Of a stretch of 64,000 nucleotides of DNA, positions 31,201 through 39,798 are shown piece by piece. A program made the translations under genes and the position numbers. Origin of the DNA: Neofusicoccum parvum (taxonomy: Eukaryota; Ascomycota; Dothideomycetes; Botryosphaeriales; Botryosphaeriaceae); the NCBI GenBank assembly GCA_020912385.1, contig CP087208.1, positions 1,488,001 to 1,552,000 of the forward strand. The letters are read 5' to 3'. Within the stretch, counting starts at the first letter, position 1, and the number at the start of each line of letters is the position of its first letter. The notes beneath the pieces were generated by a model. The model did not search any database and was not told where the DNA came from. It was given only the letters and a program-made list of their open reading frames with translations.

Positions 31201-33392
31201 GCAAGGCCGCGACACATGCACCTTATGGTCTCCTACAGCCGCTGGAAGCACCTAAGCGACCATGGCAGTCCATCACGTTGGACTTCGTTACCAAGTTACC
31301 TAGGTCAAAAGATCCTCTCACAGGAGTCTCGTACGACTCGATTCTCGTCTTCGTCGACCGACTTACGAAGTACGCATACTTCCTACCCTACCTCGAGGCA
31401 TCCAACGCAGAACAGCTCGCCTACACGTTCCTCCGAACCATCTTCGCGGATCATGGAATGCCGGAAGAAATGGTGTCGGACAGAGATAAGCTCATGGCCT
31501 CTGAATTCTGGCAAACAGTTATGCGCCAACTAGGAACGAAGAGCAAGCTCGCCACCACAGCACACGCGCAAACCGACGGTCAAACTGAACGAATGAACCG
31601 GACCCTTGAACAATACCTCCGCTGTTATATCAACTACCCACAGGAGAACTGGGCAGAACTGCTACCTATGGCCCAATTCGCCTACAACAGCTCCAAACAA
31701 GAATCCACGAACGAATCACCGTTCTTCGCCAATTACGGGTTTGAACCAGAAGCCTATAGGGAAACGATCCCAAGCAGAAAGCTAGCGCAAAGTGGTATCC
31801 TTAAAGCCGAGCAGCTGAAGGAACTCCATAAGGCCATCAGCCTTGACCTCGAGTACGTCCGAATCATGATGTCCAAATACTACAACAGACGGCACCAGGC
31901 GGCACCGAACCTAAAGAGGGGGGATAAGGTCTATCTCCTTAGGAAAAACATCAAGACCAAACGGCCAAACGACAAATTGGACTTCAAAAAAATTGGCCCA
32001 TTCAAGATTGAAGAGAAACTTGGAGAAGTCACCTATCAACTCAAACTGTCAAACACAAGGATGAACTCCACCTTCCACGTCTCACTGCTCGAGCCAGCAC
32101 CAGAGGACGCCAACATCCCAGAAACCCAAGAAGAAATTGTACCAGAAAACCCGGACGCCGAAGAAAAACAGTACCCAGTAGAGAAGATCCTGGACTGTAA
32201 GCGATTCGGCCATCAGCTTAAGTACCTGGTCAAATGGGAAGGATACGGGAATGAGGATAACCAGTGGATACCTAAGGACGACATACATCCAGAACTGGTC
32301 ACAGAATTTCATCGCCAGAACCCTGACCTCCCGCGAAAACGAGGCCGCCCTCGAACGAGAAGGACGGAAAACCCTCAAGAACCGCCGGATCCAGTGCGAA
32401 GGGCGACAAACGAGCAGAATCTACCAGCTCAGGAGGACGAGGAGACCTCGTACCAGTCGCGGGCTCACCGGCAGACTCGGCGGACTCAGCCGACTGCGGC
32501 GCAGCAGGACCCACCGCCTCGTGACGTGGCCGTTCTGACACGGACGGACCCTCGGAAGTCGCAGGGTCGGGAGGGCCCCCAGAAGAACCAGCAGCTTCAG
32601 CCCTCTCGAGCTCCTCCAACGATTCGAAACCCTCGCGAATCATACGAGAACGACGCGACTGAAGGAAGCGCTGCTGTTTACGTAGGCGAAGAAGCTTCTC
32701 CAACGTTGCATCCTCCTCCGCGGCGAGACGAGCCTGCTCCCGTTCCAAAGAATCCACTAAGGCTGGTTAAGAACAAACCCGAGAAGACAGAAAGGAACTT
32801 ACAACGCGAGACACCCCGAAGTGCAACATCACACCCGGTCCGACGAGCCCCCAAACAGGCAGCACAAATAGACGGGTTCTCTTGTAAAGCCACGCACTCC
32901 GACTCGTGCTCCAGGCAATTAGCACAAGGAACCATCTCGACACCCCGGAAGAGGATCTCATCCAGTAGCTCCCAGCGACGAAGGGTGACCCTATTCACCT
33001 TACAAGGGCGAAGGTTAATAGCGGAATCTTCAGCAACACGTTTCTTCGGAGGCATCGCGGAAACTTACGAGAGAAGGAACGAACTAAGCGACCTACAGGA
33101 AGATATACCAAGAAACGGAAGAATCTTCGGGCCGAAGATCCTAAAGGGGGGGGTAGTGTTACGGCGCAGCCTTCACAGGCAGAGAGTTGAGGATCAACCC
33201 GACGGAACAGCGAGAAGTCGGAAGGCACAAAAGATCCGAGGTCACAAGACTCCTCACGTGAGACAGCACGTGCGCCCCACTTGTGCCCTCAATAAACGGC
33301 ACGCCAACTTGTGCCCTCAAGTAACGGCACGCTCAGCGGTGCCCTTGAGGGACGGCACCACCAGATTGTTACAACTTTCCTACAGTATATAA
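28188..33392 (+). CDS. pol: Retrotransposon Pol (protease, RT, RNase H, integrase, chromodomain)
   Basis: Read in the -1 frame relative to Gag; the start given is where slippage would place the ribosome. In order: aspartic protease with LIDTGSCGNF (about 28350); reverse transcriptase with LRLCVDYRQLN, MPFGLTNAPATFQ and YLDD (29988-29999); RNase H with EVETDASGFALGA (about 30430) and NYDIHDKELLAI; integrase with the HHCC finger (HGHQGIDR to CDLCIRSK, about 31090-31200) and the DDE core ending in DGQTERMNRTLE (about 31580); a GPF motif (KKIGPFKIEEKLG); and a chromodomain (YPVEKILD to WIPKDDIHPEL, about 32172-32310). About 350 further codons, basic and Pro-rich, run through the antisense gene and the PPT and stop inside the 3' LTR. 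That tail probably stays open only because of coding constraint on the other strand. Confidence 0.94.
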   Translation, partial: KLDGPAAKGQQQGPQSRSLNMVSRTSNTEALTGPNLWKQFKTQGTLNGVSIRILIDTGSCGNFIHNELVQKMNIPYRKKQEPYPLSGFDGSQAAYGEGWVNIETEEATLQIGNHQERISLDVQRVPGHDIILGMPWIRTQKPIFDFGRGDSIIFQEDLENLLRKQGLEKENGLLDTLRKLLAASTREVASVRPECGNCVGNSDSGISQDQDCDAGSEASSVKCSPSAGISPTERNDTPTGTVNQDSIRPSDGNINGHLEDGISQNQDSNEASSVKCNTSSGVRPTQTDTSQEPEVQHTTRRTTRKRRKAKSKASRKQLAALEPQIDVQIISGEAFKRMRRQRHQVCLMYIKPSQAVQQRALAKAQRERLKNEDTPAPLGGDDPARVVKGQHGSLEIWNNPYGYPPIPEMETVPSEYWDLQAVCQERGKEDLPKHQPWDHEIPLKPGTKPAYKPIYSLSEKEMTALRDYIEKNLERGYIRPSTSSAGYPILFVPKKNGKLRLCVDYRQLNDITIKNRYPLPRIDELQDKLRKAKYFTKLDLRDGYHLVRIKEGEEWKTAFRTRLGLYEYTVMPFGLTNAPATFQNLVNDTLREYLDIFCMAYLDDILIFSETLEEHKKHVRKVLEALQAKNLSIAPEKCEWHVQRTEFLGFIITPGHVGMDDSKLDSIREWPVPRTIKEVQSFLGFANFYRKFIWNYSGVTEPLTRLTRKEHGFKWEDDQQRAFDSLKRMFCEAPVLGIYDPDKPTEVETDASGFALGACLSQPDEEGRWHPVAFYSRKFTPAELNYDIHDKELLAIVSAFKQWRHYLEGASHQVVVRCDHQNLTRFTTTKELNRRQVRWSEEMASYDFKITYRKGSDNAAADALSRRVDYMEGKTEPHPAIFTADSDGSLLLTRQTLPMLRIEPNPWHQKIREAYAQDSFAQELLTLEDDPRIARDREGTLLFKGLIYVPTRLREALVKDIHEAPAHGHQGIDRTTERITRNYYFPGLRKTVQRVVSQCDLCIRSKAATHAPYGLLQPLEAPKRPWQSITLDFVTKLPRSKDPLTGVSYDSILVFVDRLTKYAYFLPYLEASNAEQLAYTFLRTIFADHGMPEEMVSDRDKLMASEFWQTVMRQLGTKSKLATTAHAQTDGQTERMNRTLEQYLRCYINYPQENWAELLPMAQFAYNSSKQESTNESPFFANYGFEPEAYRETIPSRKLAQSGILKAEQLKELHKAISLDLEYVRIMMSKYYNRRHQAAPNLKRGDKVYLLRKNIKTKRPNDKLDFKKIGPFKIEEKLGEVTYQLKLSNTRMNSTFHVSLLEPAPEDANIPETQEEIVPENPDAEEKQYPVEKILDCKRFGHQLKYLVKWEGYGNEDNQWIPKDDIHPELVTEFHRQNPDLPRKRGRPRTRRTENPQEPPDPVRRATNEQNLPAQEDEETSYQSRAHRQTRRTQPTAAQQDPPPRDVAVLTRTDPRKSQGREGPQKNQQLQPSRAPPTIRNPRESYENDATEGSAAVYVGEEASPTLHPPPRRDEPAPVPKNPLRLVKNKPEKTERNLQRETPRSATSHPVRRAPKQAAQIDGFSCKATHSDSCSRQLAQGTISTPRKRISSSSSQRRRVTLFTLQGRRLIAESSATRFFGGIAETYERRNELSDLQEDIPRNGRIFGPKILKGGVVLRRSLHRQRVEDQPDGTARSRKAQKIRGHKTPHVRQHVRPTCALNKRHANLCPQVTARSAVPLRDGTTRLLQLSYSI
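32299..33055 (-). CDS. Antisense spliced gene in the retroelement: Zn2Cys6-like module plus coiled coil
   Basis: Exon 1 33055-32803 and exon 2 32756-32299 join across a 46-base intron with GTAAGT donor and TTAG acceptor to give an exact 236-codon frame from an ATG (MPPKKRVAEDSAINLRP). Residues about 43-75 contain six cysteines spaced C-X2-C-X6-C-X9-C-X2-C-X7-C, which is the Zn2Cys6 spacing, but loop 1 is acidic (LEHESE) instead of basic. A strongly charged coiled coil follows the intron (SLEREQARLAAEED, EKLLRLRKQQRFLQSRR, EELERAEAAG), then a Ser/Pro/Glu-rich tail. It starts 102 bases inside the 3' LTR and overlaps only the Pol tail and chromodomain edge. I recall similar small cysteine/coiled-coil hypothetical proteins in other fungal genomes; function unknown. 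Possibilities include a regulator of the element. Confidence 0.72.
33123..33139. repeat. 17-base near-palindrome beside the polypurine tract
   Basis: ATCTTCGG, a central G, then CCGAAGAT: a perfect 8-base inverted repeat 3 bases before the PPT. Confidence 0.6.
33143..33153 (+). other. Polypurine tract
   Basis: AAAGGGGGGGG followed by TAG and then the TG of the 3' LTR at 33157; the expected plus-strand primer of reverse transcription. Confidence 0.85.
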
Positions 33393-33610
33393 GCACACTC
33401 ACTTAGCTAGATACTTGACCCTTCGTGGTCAACTTCGATAATCAATCTACACCATTGATTAGTAACACGGCCTTCGCACGCAGTGCTCAGTCACGTGTAT
33501 TCGTTCACACTTGTTCTCTCCCCCTACCTTGTACCCACTCAAGGTAAACCCTACACGGCTTACCACCCTCTTTGGTGTTTGATCCTTAGGGGCAGAGGCC
33601 CGCCGTTACA
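33157..33610 (+). repeat. 3' LTR
   Basis: 454 bases, no difference from the 5' LTR seen on reading. Contains the end of the Pol frame (stop at 33390-33392) within U3. Confidence 0.95.
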
Positions 33611-33615
33611 CTGAC
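33611..33615 (+). repeat. Target-site duplication, right copy (CTGAC)
   Basis: Matches the left copy at 25683-25687. Confidence 0.9.
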
Positions 33616-34025
33616 ATCACAACAGGGTGGCTTGGGAATTGGTCAGCACCGCCCCTCATCAAACATCAGTTAGATTCGCAGTCGTTTCCTTTTTTGATTC
33701 CGGAACTTCGTATAGTAAGCGGCGGTATGAGCCGGCTCCTTCACAATGTGTCATCCTATGTATCAGGCGCCCCATAGGTAAGTCTTCTCAGATGTCACGA
33801 GGCGTTAATCGACATCTTGTCCGATTAGGGAGTTGCTGAAGACGTCTAACCTCTTGTGGTTAGCTATTTAGCCACGTAGAGTTGGCCCCAGTCCGCCACA
33901 ATCACACTGTGATTGACATGGGTGGTGTTGTTAGCCGAGATTCCCTGCGTTGCCGTGATGACCACCCCAATCCCGCCCATCGTCGCCACCTTTCCAAAAC
34001 GAAATAATGCTCAGTGCAGAGACCT
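33616..34025. other. Intergenic flank right of the transposon
   Basis: No gene or repeat recognised. Before the insertion this DNA was contiguous with the carboxylesterase upstream region. Confidence 0.5.
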
Positions 34026-34890
34026 TCATGGATTCATGGATTGTTCCTTACCCGTTTGGTTCTTTTGACCACCTAGCATTGGCTGAGGAAACCGGGACCG
34101 ATTCACTTTAGGCGGACTGCGGGGTCCAAGGCTCCAACCTGCCTCCAACCTGATGACCCTGGAATTTTCGATATCCACGTGCCCGTTCTGGTATCCCACG
34201 CGCATCTCTTCCAGTGGCAGTCCGTTGCGCGTGAAGCCCATGGTGTACAAGAACATGCCTGGAAGGATGCGGTTCGTCTGGACGAAGTTGCCGAACTCAT
34301 CCAAACGCACCCAGAGAAGCCAGTCAGTCTCCATCGCCTACTCATCAGTGATGTAGAAGTCACACTGGTGCGGCATCTGCTTGTCTTTCAGCCTTATAGG
34401 GGAGGGGGTGCTTACGAAGCCATCGAGGAACTCACCTCGTAGTTGTGCATCCTCTCATTCGACCTCATCGTCGTCGTAGAGAGGGCTCCGGAGCTCCACT
34501 AACACAGGCTCGAAGGCGAGGATTGCGGAAAAGTCGTCGTGCATGACTGCACTGTCGTGGCCGAGAATGACGTTCCTGCAGTCGCCCGTGGCCATGAGCA
34601 GCTGCTCCTACCGCTCGTCCGTCCCCAGGCGATAATCAAAGCGGATCCAAAGCGGCTCGATGTGGCGTTTCATCTCGCGCTCCTGGGGCGAGAGGAGGTC
34701 ATGACGTACGGCCGTAGAGGCCGGGAGAGGGGAGCCTCCTGGGACGCGAAGGCAAGGTGGACTGCGCGTTGGATGTGCGGCTGAGAGACTCCAGCGTTAG
34801 AAGGCTGCATGCCCAGAGAACCATATCAGATTGAGCTTACGCAACGGCCGCAATGACCCAGGCGTGCATAGGCAAGTCCGAAGCGGACAT
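34026..34890 (-). pseudogene. Decayed conserved fungal hypothetical gene
   Basis: The minus strand reads as a gene start (MSASDLPMHAWVIAAVA, ATG at 34890), a GTAAGC...GCAG intron, then coding-like EREMKRHIEPLWIRFDYRL, ATGDCRNVILGHDSAVMH and FSAILAFEPVLVELRSPL, and after another intron-like gap TDWLLWVRLDEFGNFVQTNRI and GYQNGHVDIENSRVIRLEA. Two in-frame stops interrupt it: TAG at 34608-34610 and TGA at 34455-34457, both after Arg/Glu contexts where CGA or CAG would be expected. The text looks like a conserved fungal protein family whose function I do not know. The end near 34080 is unclear. I cannot exclude that some stops lie in unrecognised introns. Confidence 0.55.
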
Positions 34891-35772
34891 GCTGGTCGCG
34901 GTGCGACTTCCCCGATCCTACGTCCCAATTGTCCAAAACGAAGCAATCGAAGCCTATTGTTGCGTGAGGTTTGACGGTAGGTGTAATAGGAGAGCAAAGT
35001 TAATGACTAGCGTGAAACTGCTTTGGGTGATTTTGACTGGTGGCGGCTGTTGCCTATTGAGTGGGTCTTCTTTTCGGTGATACTGGAGGATGTAGAGCCG
35101 ACCGCCGAAGCAGCGTCCCTTTTTCCTGTCTGTCGACCATCAAAAAGAGCGACATGGGTAATTGCGACCAATCAAATTTCAGGAAGACCTAATTCAACAT
35201 CGAGCAAATCTCTGGAACATTTGGAGACAGCGGTCAGCTGAAATAAGCATCTGCGGTTGACGGGGCCTATTGGTGCCTCCTATGGGTCCCAGCTTTGCTT
35301 GGCCACATTTGGGGTTGACGTAAGCCCATGAAAGGCATGGCTATAGTGGAACTTACCGGAAACAGGTCTTAACACAGAAGAAGTCTACCGGAAAGTAGAA
35401 AGTCTGAATTCTTTCTTCTGTCATTCAAGAATTCAGCAAGCTGCTTGTGCAGCAGCTTCTCGGTGAAAACTTGACAAGGCAAATGATTACGTAGCTGACT
35501 CCGGAACCTTCCGGGGCGCTATGTCGCAACTGGATCTACGGATACTGGATAGCGGTCAAGAAGAGATGGATTGCAGCCCCTGTAAACGTCGATCGCCATC
35601 CCTTGTACATGCCGACTTCCTGTTCAACGCAGACAATAAGTATTTAAGAGCTGGCATTGGCAAGAGACTACTAACTTCCATCCACATCCGCTCTATCACC
35701 TCCAATCAGAAGAACAATTCTCATCTCCAACTCTCGACAATCGTTTCGACAAACACAAACCAAATCGCCACC
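34891..35772. other. Intergenic region with a pair of hairpins
   Basis: Holds the promoter of the Kre9-like gene (a TATTTAAG at about 35641) and the two inverted repeats annotated at 35404-35458. No gene recognised. Confidence 0.5.
35404..35458. repeat. Two adjacent perfect inverted repeats
   Basis: CTGAATTCTT (35404-35413) pairs with AAGAATTCAG (35427-35436) across 13 bases; AAGCTGCT (35438-35445) pairs with AGCAGCTT (35451-35458) across 5 bases. The hairpins are one base apart in noncoding DNA about 315 bases before the Kre9-like ATG. Confidence 0.65.
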
Positions 35773-36132
35773 ATGTACTTCCCTACGACCACCCTCCTCA
35801 CTGGCATCATTGCCGGTCTCGCCGCCGTTGCCTCTGCTCAATCCGGCAACCCCATCACCGTCCCGGCCGCCAAGCAAATCAACCCGGCCGGCAAGCCTTT
35901 CGACATCAAGTGGGAGCCGACCACCGAAGGCAAGGTCAGCATTACGCTTTGGAAGGGAGCTACGACCAACCTCCAGAGCATCACCAACATCGCCGAGAAC
36001 ATCGACAACTCTGGAACCTACACGTGGACGCCGCCGAAGAGCCTGGCCAAGGCCGCCGACTACGCCTTGAAGCTTGACGCCGCTGATGGTAGCTTCCAGT
36101 ACTCTTCGCAGTTCGAGATCTCGGAGGCTTGA
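35773..36132 (+). CDS. Small secreted protein with Kre9/Knh1-type N-terminal domain
   Basis: Single-exon 119-codon gene; the ATG sits in a good context (GCCACCATGT), and an in-frame upstream extension lacks signal-like sequence. Signal peptide MYFPTTTLLTGIIAGLAAVASA. The mature part (NPITVPAAKQINPAGKPFDIKWEPTTEGKVSITL and so on) matches the Ser-Thr-rich GPI-anchored / yeast cell-wall synthesis Kre9-Knh1 N-terminal beta-sandwich. Relatives normally continue into a Ser/Thr-rich stalk and a GPI signal; here the protein ends right after the domain (FEISEA), with no anchor. It is therefore likely a soluble secreted or wall-associated protein. Function in beta-glucan assembly is only inferred from the family. 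Confidence 0.85.
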   Translation: MYFPTTTLLTGIIAGLAAVASAQSGNPITVPAAKQINPAGKPFDIKWEPTTEGKVSITLWKGATTNLQSITNIAENIDNSGTYTWTPPKSLAKAADYALKLDAADGSFQYSSQFEISEA

Positions 36133-36376
36133 TTGCTGGTAGAGTGAGGAGGCACGCTTAATCTTAAGAATGGTTGTATTGTATGGAGATACTGTAAAGC
36201 AGAATCGTATTCTCGTTATAAAATTACTAAATAGACAATTCATCTCTCTCCATTCCCAGTTTAACCGTTGTAATCACGTGCATTATTAACGTATCACGGC
36301 GCAGCCGTTGTAGAGGAAGAAAACGAGTTGAATTGAACGGCAGGTGGGGTGTAGATACGCGCCTTTAAGAGATACA

Positions 36377-36535
36377 CTAGATACGTGACACTAATAGAGC
36401 GCTCTTACTAATCTCTCTAAGTAGGGGCCCAGAAGACATAGAGTTGAGTCGATAAATGGTGCCGTCCAGGTCAAGCAGGAACCCGTCGAAATCGATTTCC
36501 CTGCGCAGGTGCTGAGAACTAGCCTCGCACGACAT
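36377..36535 (-). pseudogene. Short relic of a HAD-superfamily phosphatase
   Basis: A 52-codon minus-strand frame (ATG at 36535) contains IDFDGFLLDLDGTI, which matches HAD motif I (DXDGT). The remaining motifs and the cap domain are missing and the frame stops soon after. Probably a truncated remnant. Confidence 0.35.
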
Positions 36536-37050
36536 TTCGAACTCGGATTTCCTCTAGATGAGCACCTGTAATACAAGCTACTACCGCGTTAGAGGGTTGT
36601 TGGTATGATTTCTGGAAATGAAAACATGGTAAATGTCATACCAGGCGGTAGGTACTACATGAGCAGTCGTTCATACACATGCCTACATTTCGTCGGAAAC
36701 TCCGATTAAAACATCTTCTGCGTCTAGCCTTAAAGGTTACTCGGCGCCGAGAATCTGTTTGGCCACTGGAATAAGTCTCCGATCCGGCATGCGCTCGGGC
36801 CATTTACCCAGCATCTCAGCTCTAACCACGTCACCTAATATATAACAGACGTCCGAAGATAGATGGCTGAAGGTCGATGTTTAAGTTTCTCCAATTGAGG
36901 CGAGATCCAGACTAGGAGAAGGTCAACACAACGTCATTTCTACAAGCAGATTCTGACAGAACTCCCTTTTCAAGACGTACGACAGACCATGCCATGTCGT
37001 CTTGAACTCCGTTACAGCGCAAACTGACCAAGGCAGTAGGACCACCAGCA
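36536..37050. other. Intergenic region upstream of the aldolase
   Basis: Promoter side of the class II aldolase. Overlapping minus-strand frames at 36912-37244 are shadows of its first exon. I see nothing else. Confidence 0.5.
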
Positions 37051-38032
37051 ATGGCACAGCCCCAACTAAGCAACAATAAAACGAATGCCATCTTACGGGC
37101 AGCGGCGGATGGTGGATATGGAGTTGTGGCATCAATTGCGTATGTCTCCACATCCTCAAGCAGGTCGGGTAACTGATAATGGGTTCTGCCCTTAGCTACA
37201 ACATTGAGCATATACTTGGCTTTATCCGTGCCGCAGAAAGACAACGGTCACCACTAATAATCCAACTGTTTCCATGGGCTGTGAATTTCTCGGACGGAAT
37301 TCTCATTCATGCGGCTGCACTTGCAGCCCGGCAAGCGACTGTTCCCGTAGCGGTTCATCTCGATCACTGTCAAGACGAAAAGATGGTCAAGCAGGCTTGT
37401 GACCTACCCTTCGACTCAATCATGATCGATATGTCGCATCTCCCAAAAGAAGAGAATCTGGCCAAAACCAGGGAGCTCGTCTCTTATTGCCGGGCCAGAG
37501 ACAAAGCCACTGAGGCGGAACCAGGGCGAATAGAAGGTGGCGAAGATGGGTTGGCGGATACAGTTGATCTTTCAAGCCTCATGACTTCTGTTGCTGAAGC
37601 TCAACAATTTCTCGATGCAGGCGTAGATATTCTCGCTCCGGCTTTCGGTAATGTGCATGGAGAATACGGACCCCGAGGCATTGTTCTGGAGCATGACCGG
37701 TGAGTATGGGCGCCTTGGAATCGTGGCGGATCAAAAAAGCTAACCATACTATTTTCAGCCTTGAAGAGATCTCCCGAGTCACGTCAAAAGGTGGAGTCTT
37801 CATTGCACTGCACGGAGTCAATAGATTCCCTGCGTCTCTTACTCGGCAGCTCATAGCGACTGGAGTGACAAAGATCAACCTGAACCGCGACATCCTTGCC
37901 GTTTACTATGATCACGTGGAAAACAAGATCAACAAAGTCGCCTTCACTCAGCTGATGGAGGAGTGTGTAGATATTGTTTCGGATTCCATGGCCGCGTATA
38001 TGGATATTGTGCGATCTAGCGGGAGGGCATAG
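37051..38032 (+). CDS. Class II ketose-bisphosphate aldolase-like protein
   Basis: Exons 37051-37139, 37196-37699 and 37759-38032 join to an exact 288-codon frame; the first exon (MAQPQLSNNKTNAILRAAADGG) is easily missed because the second exon also has an early ATG. The TIM-barrel class II aldolase pattern is present: AYNIEHILGFIRAAE, HLDHCQD with the catalytic Asp and a zinc His, FGNVHGEYG and ALHGVN with the other zinc ligands, and INLNRDI. The family cleaves fructose-, tagatose- or related ketose-bisphosphates. The protein is shorter and more diverged than the glycolytic fungal enzyme, so it is probably a catabolic paralog. It lies next to an aldo-keto reductase and a 3-hydroxyacid-type dehydrogenase, which suggests sugar, polyol or sugar-acid breakdown. 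Confidence 0.86.
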
Positions 38033-38418
38033 ACTCGATATTCTCGAGCTTTTGTTCTCTTCACTAGGCTATAGATCTTAATTAGGATTCGGCGATCAAT
38101 ATCTAGAGTGCGCATTCTTAGCCAGTCGAGCCCGCCATATGCTAAGTTGAATATTCAGGCGGGGTTACGCTTCATGTCGGTCGGGATTGTCCAATCGGAG
38201 TAGTGCTGAAATCTACCCCGCTCTCTCGGAGCATCCACTGGGGAAATCGGCGCCGAACACTGACTTGGAAAACACGCTCCGCTTTCCGAAATTTCGTATT
38301 CGAGAGTCTGGCCATACGTAAAGGCTTGCATAGAGTCCTGCCTCGTCTGATAAAATGAAAGAATCCTAAGTTCGTGTCAATCCTCCTCCATCTGAATTGT
38401 CCCAGAGCAAGAACATCA
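38033..38418. other. Intergenic spacer between aldolase and aldo-keto reductase
   Basis: Contains the reductase promoter; no gene or repeat seen. Confidence 0.5.
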
Positions 38419-39529
38419 ATGTCTCAGGAACCAGAAACAGCCAATATCGCTCTCTATAAAGGAAAGACGGTCCTACTTAACACTGGACAACGGATGCCCG
38501 CTGTTGGTTTAGGGACATTCCAAGATCCCGATGAACAAGAGCACTCGGTCTACACTGCGTTGAAGTACGGCTACCGGCATATCGACACAGCCCACAAGTG
38601 TGTCTTCCTCCTACCAACCTCTTGATCTCTTTGCCGCTGCTGATCAAACTGGCCTGTAGTTACGGAACAGAAAAGCAGGTCGGCAACGGGATTAGACGCA
38701 GCGGAGTCCCAAGAGACCAGATCTTTCTAACCACGAAGCTGTGGTGCAATGCCCATCACCCCGACGACGTTGAGCCTGCGCTGGATGAATCGTTGCGAGA
38801 TCTCGGCACCGAGTATGTTGATCTATACTTGATGCATTACCCATGTTCCTTCAAGCGTGGGCCAGACTTGCTTCCATTTGATCGAAATGGAAGAATTATC
38901 CCAGACCAGACGCATTTTGTAGACACGTGGAGGGCGATGGAGACGCTTCTTGCCACTGGAAAGACACGAGGAATTGGAGTGTCCAATTTCAGTAAGATCG
39001 AGCTTGAGCAACTCCTCAAAGAGACCACCATCGTAAGTAGATCTGTCACGTTGTAGCAGGCCAAAGGCCAACCGCTTGATCCCAGGTACCGGCTATCCAC
39101 CAAATGGAGCTCCATCCATATCTTCAACAGCCGGAGTTTGTGAACTGGCACAACGAAAAAGGCGTCCGCATCACCCAGTTCAGCCCATGCGGCAACCTCA
39201 ACACGTTCTACCGAGATGTCTCGTGGGCGAAGGAGGTTGCACAAATGACTCGACTCATCGATCATACAACCCTCCACAAAATTGCGCAAAAGCATAGCAA
39301 GTCGTCTATCCAGATCGCGCTGGCTTGGGGTATTCAGAATGGGAGAAGTGTGATACCCAAAAGCACTATCGAGTGGCAGATATGTGAGAATTCAGCAGCT
39401 GACGAGCTCGTTCTGGACGGAGAAGACTTGGCAGCGATTGGAAGCATGGATCAGAAGGCGAGGTTCAATGACCCGAGTGTCAATTTTGGGTATGATTTGT
39501 ATGTGGGGTTGGATGGGAAAGAGGGTTGA
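38419..39529 (+). CDS. Aldo-keto reductase
   Basis: Exons 38419-38597, 38660-39032 and 39086-39529 (introns 62 and 53 bases) join to an exact 331-codon frame. The AKR TIM barrel is complete: MPAVGLGTFQD, GYRHIDTAHNYGTE (catalytic Asp and Tyr), FLTTKLW (Lys), YLMHYP (His), GIGVSNFS, and the NADP-binding end PKSTIEW in place of the usual IPKS. NADPH-dependent carbonyl reduction of sugars or related aldehydes is the family reaction. The insert FKRGPDLLPFDRNGRIIPDQTHFVDTW is typical of fungal sugar/glycerol-aldehyde reductases. Same strand as the aldolase, 386 bases downstream. Confidence 0.92.
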
Positions 39530-39798
39530 GGAGGTATTGTCATTCTCCACAATCATGTATCATGATCTTACCTGGAGTGGTATGGAAGTCCCATACTGAT
39601 CATAATATATGGCAAGAATTTCATAGCCTAGCGCGGAGACGAGACCTACTCGAAGGGTTCCTCGATAGTGATCATGAAGGGATTCTATATGCTAGAATCC
39701 GGGAAGAAAGTCGAACTCCTTGAAATAACCCTAAGCAGGACCGAGAATCTATCTCGTCTTCTCGCGAGCGAACCTACACTCCTCCGCCAGTGAGTGTA

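Larger units (their letters stand above)
25688..33610 (+). mobile_element. Complete Ty3/Gypsy retrotransposon with chromodomain (chromovirus)
   Basis: The 7923-base element has two 454-base LTRs (25688-26141, 33157-33610), each starting TGTTAC and ending GTTACA, flanked by CTGAC duplications. Internal order: PBS-like site, gag (26221-28194), then pol in the -1 frame with protease, reverse transcriptase, RNase H, integrase and chromodomain, then a polypurine tract (33143-33153). That order, with integrase after RNase H and a C-terminal chromodomain, defines a Ty3/Gypsy chromovirus. Both frames are free of stops and all catalytic motifs are present. The LTRs read as identical by eye, so the copy is very young and could be active. 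No RIP-like stops are seen inside it. It carries an extra spliced gene on the opposite strand near its 3' end. Confidence 0.97.

Noticed and set aside
32340..33392. Pol tail as a distinct functional domain
   Set aside because: No motif seen in it; more simply explained by constraint from the antisense gene, so kept only as a finding.
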